Below the pieces are notes generated by a model, which was not told the origin of the DNA, ran no database searches, and saw nothing but the letters and a program-made list of their open reading frames with translations. A stretch of DNA of 64,000 nt from Gnetum montanum (lineage: Eukaryota > Streptophyta > Gnetopsida > Gnetales > Gnetaceae), in the NCBI GenBank assembly GCA_015680685.1, contig MNCI01015910.1, forward strand, positions 2,052,331 through 2,116,330, written 5' to 3'. Position numbers and translations under genes: made by a program. Below are positions 10,142 to 22,100 of this stretch, piece after piece. Within the stretch, counting starts at the first letter, position 1; each line of letters starts with the position of its first letter.

Positions 10142-13100
10142 GTAAGGTTTTATTTTTTTTTTCAGTTTTTAATGACTTTTTGCTGAAACCATGCTAATTG
10201 TTTGCAAAGGATACTACGAGTGAAATTTTGGTTTAAACATATTACTTCGCATGACTTTACAGTGTTTATAGTCATATGGGGTGATAGCATACATATATTT
10301 TGTACATTGTGTAAATTCTTTTGCCAAGTTTCAGACCTCGTTTTTTCGAAATAATTGAAGTATTTGCATTTGCAAATAAATGTATAAAGAGCTAACAAAT
10401 CTAACTGAAAATTTATCTTCATGGCAGCTGTTACATAATGCAGTCATTTTTTTTGACATATATGTTAGGAGACAAATCCTACCAAGCAAGTAATACCTTA
10501 TTGTAGCACACAACAGGAATATATATATCTTGTGATTAAAATATTCTTCCTGGGATTTTTAATATTGTTGTTAATCTTGTAGAAGATATCTCGGATGCAA
10601 CGTTAGAACGTGTTGCAATAGAAATAGAAATATTTGTTCTAAGTTTCTTACTCACATTTATTGATTGAATGTGAATACAGGTTACTTTGTCCCAATATCT
10701 CTGTATGTGTCCATGGAAATTGTGAAGCTGTTGCAAGTGTTCTTTCTTAATAAGGATCAACATTTATGTTACGAAGAAAACAATAAGCGATCATTTGCTC
10801 GAACTTCAAATTTGAATGAAGAATTGGGAGAGGTAATGTATGTTATTTTCATTTTAAAAAATTTTCTTCTTTTGGTTGTGTAGTTGAAGTATTAAGAATA
10901 ATTGTTTCCTAATAGTTTGGGTCATTTGGTGTTGTGAGAAGACACAATTTTGGATCATCTTAATAACTGGTTGATGGTGGCACAGTTATGAGCATGTTTC
11001 TTTGCACTTGCAGGAAAATATAATTTTACATATTGCGTGGCATATATTGTTTTTAAGAGGGTTTATTTGTGTCCTATTGATGATAAAAATCAATTAAAAT
11101 GTTTAAGTGCATGCAAAATGCTCGATTGAATTGTCAGAAATCAATATAGTCAATGCAGAATTTTTGGTCCTTAATTTTAAAGGTTTTCATTGCTGCACCT
11201 CGAGAAGGGAAGGATAATACATCTCTATATAAATTTCCATGTCTCTAATTTGGGTCATGTCTCTAATTGTATATTAGAATTTTTGTAATGATAATATATT
11301 CTGATTTAAAATAAATACAACATTGAAAAGAGTGATGAAGTAAAATATCTAAAATTTATGAGATGTACTAAATACATTAAAGGTTATTCTTGATGCTAAG
11401 TTAGTGACTAATATTGAAAAATAATTTTTTATGACTATGAAAAATTTTGTACGTTTGTTTAAAAATTAGATTAGGTGAAAAAAAAAGACTTTTAAATTAC
11501 TATTAGCATTCTTTCAAATCTTGACTATACAATGGAATAGCTCAAACTGAATTAAGTTTTGATCAATAACCAGGAAATAAAGGTCACCTAAGCAGAAATC
11601 AATCCGTTCTTTATGATTTAAATTGCATATCCTTATCTTGGTTGTGGTATCAGTAAAATTTTACCTTAATTATCATCACAATAGTTTGTATGTTGTCTCT
11701 CACAATAAAGTTTCTAGAATTGCGGTACATAAGATGGCTTTTTTATACTTTCGGAAAATTAAAAGATTACACTGCTACTTGTGGATTACCAAAACTTTGC
11801 TTCGAACAATGATGTCTTAAGGTTTATGTAGTTAATATAAATGGAGTTGTGCCTTCAATATTACACAGCCTTATTATTAAATATTAACTGTCACAGACTG
11901 CCAGTTTTATGCAATGTTTGTTTCTATGGCTTTATGTTTCGTCAAACTGTGTTATTGTAAATTTCTTACAAGTACATGGGCCTGTAAGAAGCAGATGTTT
12001 TGTTGAAATTATTGCATCAGGCTGTCTAATTTGTTTTCTGAATTTGACATGTTAAAAAATTTTACAGGTAAGTACTATCTTATCTGATAAAACAGGAACT
12101 CTTACTTGTAACGAGATGGAATTTTACCAGTGCTCAATTGCTGGAATTTCTTATGGAGAGGATGATTGTGAGATGAAAAATGTTGTACGTAGCCCTGAAA
12201 TAAGGCCTTCCTGTGATAATGCAGTTCATTCAACTTTCCCTAAGGGATTTAAGTTACATGATAAAAGACTTCTAAATTTGGAATGGCAGAAAGCTGAAAA
12301 TCAAGATATAGTAAAAAAGTTTTTGGAAACCATTGCACTCTGTAATTCTATTATTACAGTAGAGGATTCAAGTGACAGTGATCCCAAATATATTGGGGAG
12401 TCAACTGATGAAATTGCTTTAGTTGTTGCTGCAAAAGTATTGGGATTTGTTCTCTACAAGCGTTCAGCAGCATGTTTAACCATTCACATTCAACAAACTA
12501 ATGGGGAATACAGCAAGGTGACATATGAAATCCTTGCAACTATAGATTACAGTAGTGCAAGGTACTAAATGAAGTTCACAATTTTTGGTACTCGCAAGTG
12601 CTAGTTTGTTTACAATATCCTTCTTACGGACATTTTTTTTAACCTAAGGTTCTGTGTATGATTTGTTTTTAAAAACATCAGAAAATGCATGTCAGTGATT
12701 GTTCGTGAGCATTCGACTGGTCAAATTATTCTTTTATGTAAAGGTGCAGACAATGTAATCTTTGAGAAGCTTTCTGATGCACCTGAAGATTGGAGATCTA
12801 ATACTTCCAGGCATATTAAAGAGTATGCAAAAAAAGGCCTGAGAACCCTGGCATTGGCTTACCGTGTTATTAACAATGAAGAATTTGAGTGCTGGCAGGC
12901 AAGCAAGTTTGGTCACATCCCTTAACATGTTCTCTTTCCTTTTTGCTATGCATGTTTAGATATCTTATTTGTAAGGTATTTACAGAAAAAATGGAAAGAT
13001 CCCAACCATGAGTCTTCGGAAAATTTGGCTGATGTTATTGAAAATAACTTGATTTTAGTTGGGGCCACTGCAATTGAGGACAGGTTACAGGTTGGAAATT

Positions 13101-16100
13101 TTTTGTGCCATTTGTGAGAAGGTAGCTATTGATTGTAGTAGGTAGATAAGGGATGCTATCATATGTATTTGCAGGAAGGTGTTCCCAAGACAATTCAAAA
13201 GTTAGCAGATGCAGGTATCAATATCTGGGTTTTAAGCGGTGATAAGATGGAAACAGCAATAATCATAGGTCAGGCTTGCAAACTTCTGCAGGAAGGCATG
13301 GAGCAGCATATTCTACAGTTGGAAGATGACAATACAATTGTTGCAGATAAAAAAATGACTAGGGAATCTTCAAACCCGGTGAACAGACTCTTTTTAATTC
13401 ACATACAATTACATTAGAGATTTTATTATTATATTCCCTCACAGATACTTATGTGGATGCATCCCTGCTTCAAATTTACATGGAAGCCAGTATGGGATGC
13501 ACATGACCTTATAGGCTATTCAATTAAAATATTAATATATTCTTATAAAATCCAGGATAGCTTGAGAGAAATATCTGAGAAGATTAAATGTTGGAAATCA
13601 GAATTGGAAGATCCTGCATTGCAGAAAGTTCATGCAATTGTTATTGATGGCAGCTCTCTTGATCTGGTTCTTTCAGATAACGATGTGAAGCTAGAGTTTC
13701 TACGGTTTGCTCTTAAGTGTAAATCTGTCATCTGTTGTCGTGTTTCTCCAAAGCAAAAGGCTTTAATTACAAAACTTGTACGCAAGCAAGGGCAGAAAAT
13801 TTGCTTGGCTGTTGGTGATGGTGCTAATGATGTTGGTATGATCCAGAAAGCAAATATTGGTGTTGGAATTAGTGGCTATGAGGGGCAGCAGGTCTGATTT
13901 CACTGTTTTTCTTTTCTTTTCTTTTGGTTGGAATATTCATAAGATTCAAATCTTTTTCTTTGTCCCTTTTGTTAATTGGCATCTTTAATATTTCCTGTCA
14001 AACCATGGATATTTTATGATGCGCACACAAATAAAAAGTAGTTGAATGCTACTTTGTTTCTGCAGGCAGTAATGGCTTCAGATATTTCGATACCACAGTT
14101 TAGATTTCTTGAATGGCTTCTTTTAGTTCATGGAGGATGGTGTTATAAAAGAATTTCATTCATGGTATGCCTGGTATCTTTCATAACTTGTTTCAATATT
14201 TTTAGAAATGTGCCGTATACATGGTATAATTGACGACAATTGTTTCGTATACTACATTAGAATTCACCCTACTTATAGCTTTCACTATATTTCTTAATGC
14301 AGATAAAGTACTTTCTGTACAAAAACTTCATTTTTGGCTTCTCCATTTTCATCTATAATGCTTTGACCATGTTCTCAGGACAGTCAATATATGCAGACTG
14401 GTATTTATCATTATACAATGTAGTGTTCACAGCAGTTCCTGTCGTTGTGGTCTCAGTTCTTGATCAAGACGTTAACTCACGTTACCGGATTATGTTTCCT
14501 CATTTATACACACAGGTAAATTTCCTCTTTCTGTTATATATATGAATCAATGATTTCATTCATTTCCGCTTTTGTACTGAGTATGTTTATCATGTTATTG
14601 CATTTATGTCATCCCAAAGGATAAATATTTGCCAATACCTTAATTGTTGCATTGGTTTAACCTCTTTAGTCTTTCCTGATTCACGTAAATGCTAAAGCAA
14701 AGTTTCTTGTTATGCCATTTTGGTTTCTAAATGCAGGGTCAGAGAAACCAGTCCTTCACAATCATGACTATATTTTTCTGGTTTCTAAATGGAGTACTTC
14801 AGGTAAGAGTCCTAGTTCTATTTTTTGGAGTTAGCTTCAATGTGCACCATTTTTATTCTTTGGTCATAATAACAGTAATGGTACTTTGACAGGCTATTTT
14901 ATGCTCTTTTATTACTTTCCTGAGTTATTCAGCCTATTCTGATCGCAAAAATGGACAAATGGTTGATATATATGGAGTTGGGACAACACTTTTCACATCA
15001 ATAGTGCTTGTTGTGAATCTTCAGATGGTGATTACAATCCAGGTGTGCTTCTGTCTATAAATTAAAATCTTTAGTATCACATTTGTTGGTATCAAAGCTG
15101 TAACACCCCGCCCTAGCGAGGGCAGGGTGATGCCTAGAATCAAGTAATCATAGCACGGAAGCATGATAACTAGAATCAATAATGTGCAGAATACATGATA
15201 ATAAGAAAGGTCAAACAGTACAGAACTTTCCTACCATATCAAAAACTAAACATACATATCACATTATAGAAATGCATGTCTCTACATAAAGCAAACTATA
15301 CACTGCTCTGCGAAAATACAAAAAACACATAAACCTCATCATCATATATAGAAGAGTACAGAGAGTTTCAAACAAAGATAACTAGTCCACACTACTGTAC
15401 ATGAAAATATACATTAACCAAGCATTGAAGATTTTTCCCTCCTCTACCCTTCTTCTTCGTGCTTGTCTAGGCTTTTGCGCCTTTCACTTGTAAGTAAATA
15501 AAGTTAGTACACAACTGAGTGGGAAGCCTTTACACTTCCCTTGCTAGATGGTCAACAAGTGTTGCATTAGAGGAGAGGAGTGGGGTACAAGGCAACCTGC
15601 AACCATTGTTAGTCTTCTGCATGCTCAAAACAACACACACCATATCACCCATAAAGTTAACATACTATCATACAATCACAGACAAAGCTACGGTCCGACA
15701 TCATCTATCATGCCTATGTCAACATACCCATGATATACCATAATATTCCATGATCCACACAATCTTAATCTAAATAGAACACCTATTCTCAATGATATGA
15801 TTCACAAACCAATACTATCACATACATAGCCCACGTGGTTGCTAGCATATCCATGCTCAGTGTAGCATGTGAAACGTTGCCATGAGTATTCATAACAGCC
15901 ATTGCCTATAGGTATTTTATTTATCCAACTAGTGCTAGGGTCCATCAACCTATGACCTGCAACCATTAGCCTTTTGGAGGACTGGTGATAGAGATGAACA
16001 CCCCTATGCCACAGACTGGCCATAGGGACGAACACACCTATGCTCTCCCACTTTCAAGATGAGGCTTGAGATAGAAGGCTCATCATTGCATCACAGTGGG

Positions 16101-19100
16101 GGTCAATCCATACTACCTCCATGGTGCCTCATCATCAACCGGTCCACACTCTCATGCTAGCACCATCTGCCAATGACCGTTACAAGCGTTGTTGCGAAAA
16201 CATATACACAGTCCGGCTAGCTTAAGCCAACATAGGTCATAAGTACAACACACCCAAACAACATAATCGCACATATCCACCCCTAATAGTTACAGTCATT
16301 CCATGAAAACAATACCACGATGCAACAAAACAACATGAAGACCTCGATATGAAAAAACAATACCATATTCCTCAAGAGACACGTACTTTCATACAAATGA
16401 CCACTAGAATAACCTTCAAAATGATATATGCCCAAAGAGAAAACTAATCCCATGATTAGAAAGTACTCTCTAAAATGATCCTAACGACACTAATTTTACC
16501 TAAATTGGATTCCTTGAAGCAAAGTTATGCGCATTCAAAGTTTGCTTAATAAACTAATATTTAAATAATATTTAATTACCACCCTGAAGGATTGGAACTT
16601 CCAAAAATGTTTGCACCCCAATAGGCCCTGAAAATAGAATAGTCCTATCATACCAATCTCATCAACATCACATATGATATTCCACAAGTCCACATCATAC
16701 CATACATCCCATATATATTAATAAACAATTTGTAACCAAAATTGTACAATTTTGGGAAATATGCAAAATAACATGTCTAAGCTTAGACTTTGAGCCATTC
16801 GCCTCACATGCCCCCGTCGCATGATCATATACACTAATTCAGCACAAAAATACAGGGAAAAGGTAAAGACAACCCACTAATTAAAATTGTTGGGGTAGAA
16901 AGGTTGAAACAAGTAGAAAATATTCAAAAATCCGGTAGGACTCTATTTCGTTCCTAACAAGTTCTGCACCCACGTAGATATGACTGCAACAATCCCAAAT
17001 CCAGGTTCTAAATAAGCAAAAATCGTCCACAAAGCTCAGAATCTAGAAAAAAGAAGAGAGTAGAAAGAAAAACGGAAGAAAACAGACTCCTGTTCGTTTA
17101 TGTTTCTATGAACAAAAAAAAAAAAAAAAAAAAAACCCAAAACCCAATTTCTCCNCCCAAGCGGTGGTGAGGCAGTGGCATGAACAAACATAATAAAAAA
17201 CATATCACATAAAACTATGCATAAAGCATAAAGCATGACGATGTGCTTTTCCTCATGTCACGTGAGTTACTTTTTTCTTTTTTCTCATTTGCATTAGTTA
17301 TTATGTTTATTTTTTATAAAAAAATGTCATTTTCGTAAGCTCGTATATTTTTCTCTTCCACAACTAATATCATAAACTTTAAACCTGCATAACAAACACA
17401 CCGGGACTCCAAATCAAAATCCATTTGAACCTACGAGATCCTTATCATACGCTCTACACATTCACATGCCAAAACTACATCTGAACATCACACAACATAG
17501 TGCTATAGTACCAATGCCGAAATATTGAAATTGCACATAAAGCATAAAAACATACCGGAGAGGTGCTCTTTTATCCCAACCTAACACCCTTGCTAGCAAC
17601 ATCACTTGTTGAACACATCACACAGGGCTAGTGTACATAATCGCATTAGTTAAACATGTAAAGACAACATAATTGTAACATAAAGACAAAGCCTCATAAC
17701 ATATAAAATACATTAACTAGTCCCTGAAAGCCCATTGGGACCCCACATGTAATATATAAATCATAAGCGGATGACCCTACCTACTGTCTTTGGATGGGAT
17801 GTAATACTCTCCCCTCCTTGAGAATCTTCCTCCTCGAAGATCTTAGGATGAGTTGCGCGCATCTCAGTCTCCACCTCCCAAGTAGCCTTCAAAGCTCCAT
17901 GTCTATTCCATAACATTCTTACCATAGGGACAACTTTACTACATAGCTATCGCACCATACGATCAACAATCTTTACTAGTTGCGCAACATAACTAACATC
18001 AGACTATAGTTGTATTCCTGAATGGCTAGTCACATGATGTTCATCAGGCACATAATGTCGTAGCATAGATACATGAAATACATCATGAACATGTGTCAAA
18101 TGAGAAGGTAATGTTATCTGATAGGCCACTTTCCCAATCCATTGTAACACCTGAAATGGACCAATGTATCTAGGTGCTAGTTTCCTTTTTCGGCCAAATC
18201 AAGTAAGGCCTTTCAAAGGAGAAACAAGAAGAAATACATGATCTCCGATTGCAAACTCCAGTGGCCTTTGACGCTGATTGGCATATGCCACTTGCCTATC
18301 TTGTGTAGTTCTCAATCTATTTTGGATCTCTCGAATCTACTTTGTAGTTTGCCTTACCATATTTGTGCTCACCTGCTGACGATCTTCTATACTATCCCAA
18401 CATAAAGGTGTTTTACAAGGCTTACCATATAAAATCTCATACGGTGCTGCTTGTAAACTCTCTTGATAATTGTTGTTATATGCAAATTCAGCTAATGGTA
18501 ACATTCGATCCCAACCTTCTCTATACTACAAAGCATAGGCTCTCAACATGTCTTCTAGAATTTGATTCACCCGTTCAATTTGACCATCAATTTGTGGATG
18601 ATATGCCAAACTTATGTTCAGCTTTGCACCCATCTCCTTCTGAAATGCCTACCAAAAATGTGACATGAATTGAGCATCTCTATCACTAATAATCCGTCAT
18701 GGCACACCATGCAACCACACTATCTCTACAAGAAAGAGATGTGCAGTTTCTACTATAGTTATTGATGATCGTGTGGCAAGGAAATGGGCAAACTTTGTTA
18801 ACAAATCAATAACTGCTAAGATAGCATCACAGTCACTACAAGCTCACGGAAGACCAACAGTGAAATCCATACCAATGGCATCCCATTTCCATTGAGGAAT
18901 GTCATGGGAATGCAAATATCCCCCAGGTCTTTGATGCTCTATCTTCACTTGCTGGCAAATTAGATAGTGAGATACATACTCTCCTACATTCCTCTTCATA
19001 CCAGGCCACCAATACATCCGTCGTAAATTCTGGTACATTTTATGACTACTTGGATGCATTTGGTATTTGCTTAGGTGGGCCTCGTCCATCAATTGAAGTT

Positions 19101-22100
19101 GTAGAGCTTCTGGAACACATACTTGACCATCCCTCCGTACGACTCCATGACTATCCACAAAGAGCGGCCCATCAGAGGTAATCTGTTGCCTCAATGCTTG
19201 ACACAAAGGGTCATGTTGTTGTTGCTTTCGTATCTGCTTTTGCAAATCTGATTGGATTGTTAAGTTATTAAACTTACTTGCCACCCTACTCAATGCATCT
19301 ACTACTTTGTTAGTCTTGCCAGGCTTGTATTTAATAGTGAAATCAAAATTAGCAAGCAACTCCACCCATCTATGTTGTCGTAGGTTTAATTGTGGTTGAC
19401 TCATAAGATATTGGAGGCTCTTATGGTCAGTCCAAATAGTAACTTGCTTCCCATATAGATAATGCCGCCAAATCTTCAATGCAAAGATCAGAGCACCCAA
19501 TTCTAGATCATGCACGGGATATATAGTTTCATGTGGCCTCAATTGACCGGATGCATATGCCACAACTTGTCCATCCTGCATCAACACACAACCAAATCCA
19601 TCCCCGGAAGCATTCATACTAACATCATATGTATGTCTTGGTGTAGGAGATATTAGCACTGGAGCAGTCACCAATCTATGCTTCAACTCCTCAAATGTAG
19701 CTTGACAAGCTGGGCCTCAAGTAAAGTTAGCCTTTTTTCTTAATAATCGGGTCAAAGGAGATGCTATGTGAGAGAAATGTTTCACAAACCTTCGGTAATA
19801 TCCTGCTAACCCCAATAAGCTTCGTACCTCCCCAACTGATTGTGGCCTAGGCCTATCACGAACGATTGCAATCTTTGCAGGATCGACAGATATACTAGCT
19901 CCTAACACATGTCCTAAGAGTTGAATCTTTGATTGCTAAAATGAACACTTGGATGGCTGAGCATACAGTTGGTACTCCCGCAAAGTCTGTAAGACTGTCT
20001 GCAAGTGCTTTGCATGTAGTTGCTCATGAAGAGAATATACTAAGATATCATTGATGAACAAAATCACAAACTGATCTAGGAATGGCCGCATCACATTGTT
20101 CATGGGATGCATGAAAACTGCTGGTGCATTTGTTAATCCAAAGGGTAGCACCAAAAACTCATAGTGGCCATACCGTGTTTTGAATGTTGTCTTTGACACA
20201 TCTTGCTCATGAAGCCGCACTTGATGATACCCAAATTTGAGATCAATCTTTGAAAATACATGAGCTCACCGAAGTTGATCCAACAAGTCATCAATGCGTG
20301 GTAGAGGATATCTATTTTTCACAGTTACTTGGTTTAATTGCCTGTAATCTATGCATAATTGCAAACCCCCATCCTTCTTTTTAACAAATAGCACAAGTGC
20401 ACCCCACGGTGATACATTAGGATGACTAAAGCCTTTATCCAACAATTCCTGTAGCTGAATCTTTAGCTTTGCTAGCTCTACGGGAGACATCCTGTGTGGA
20501 GCCTTTGAAATAGGCTCTGTACTAGGTTTAAGTTCAATCTCGAACCCAATCTCTTGCCTAGGTGGCAAACCTGGTAATTTGGACTGGAATACATTGGGGA
20601 ATTCATGAACCACATGAATTTGATCTATCTCCACCATATTTGTTCTATAGAATGTAGCCACAAAGCATGCATGCCCTTTTTGAAGCATTCTATGGTACAT
20701 CTGAGAGGAGACTAAATCCAGGTGCACAGTCCTCGGATGAGTTTGTACCTCAATCGGAGCACCATCAATTGATTGTAATTGTAGGAGCTTTTGTTGATAG
20801 TCCAAACTAGCATTGAACTACGACAACCAATCCATCCCTAAAATAACATCATATACCCCAAGATCCATAACATGTAAATCACTAACCCACTACACACCTT
20901 CCAATTCTATTGGCACATTCCTACACACCTAATCAACTTGAGTTTCATGACCCTCAACAAAAGATACTATCAACCCAGGAGAAAGAGAATGACATGCAAG
21001 AGCTACATGATGTGCAACCGTAGGATCTATAAAAGAATGGCTAGTACTGGGATCAAATAACATTAACACAGCAAAGTCCAAAATCGTACCTCCCGTCTCC
21101 ATCACTATGTTTGGCTGCACATCCAAAGGCTAGTCTGTTAAGGCATACACTCATCCTTAAGTCCTCTGGTCCCCTCCTTTGAGTTGAGTGACTAGTGCTC
21201 CCTGTCCACCTTGAACTGGAGGTTGTTGTTCTCGGCCTTTGCCTCCCCCACTACTGCTTGCCTGCTTTGGGCACTCTCAAGCCCAATGCTTTGGTTGCCC
21301 ACATGCAAAACAATTCTGGCAATCCCTCTGCAGATGAGATATCTATAACAAACAACAGCTCCACAACTAGCTCCAGTAGTAGGACCACGAGCAAGTGTTG
21401 GACGCTCTCCTCCATGGCCATGAGCTTGCTTAAAGGGGCCAAGCCTCTCTCCAGATGTCGGTCCTCTCTTCTACACCTGTTGCCTCTCTCTACGCGTTGT
21501 ATCGTCCTACTGACTCCTCTCTAAATTCATAGCTACTGCTCTAGCTTCATCATAGGAAGTCAATTTGAGAGGTAATAGGTGATCCTTCAAAGATGGTCTC
21601 AAACCTTGAACAAATGATAGAACTTGTCCTCCTTTTCTTGTGCATATTGGGTAGACACAGAACAACCTCTACAAGATGCTAGAAAATCATCCCTTGCCTT
21701 GCTCTTCAATTGTCCACCAACGTCAGGCAGTACCAACTGTACTGACCTAAATCGTCGGTGTGAGGCTGGAAGGGAAACAGACACCGAAAGATCGTTGGGC
21801 AGCCACAGCTGACCTTGCCTTCGCCCGAGGGCAAGCTGGAAAAGTAAATGAAGGCAGAGTGCCTTGGATGGTCTGCACGCAAATCAACCAAGGACTTCCC
21901 CGAACGTAAGCTACAGCTAGCGCTGGGGTTATCGTAAATGATGTCTTAAAATGTGTAAATGCGCGTAAAATGTAAACATGAGCCGTAAGACGTAAATGTA
22001 AACGTAAGGCATAAACAAGACCTAAACTAAACTGAACGTGTAAACTGAATGTAAGCAAAAATGTAAACAGAATGTAAAAATAGAACATGAAACAGAAAAT

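Noticed and set aside
13451-13555. Upstream extension of the open frame before exon 7 of the flippase
   Set aside because: It has no family similarity, and the acceptor AATCCAG at 13555 joins exon 6 to the conserved exon 7 sequence in frame.
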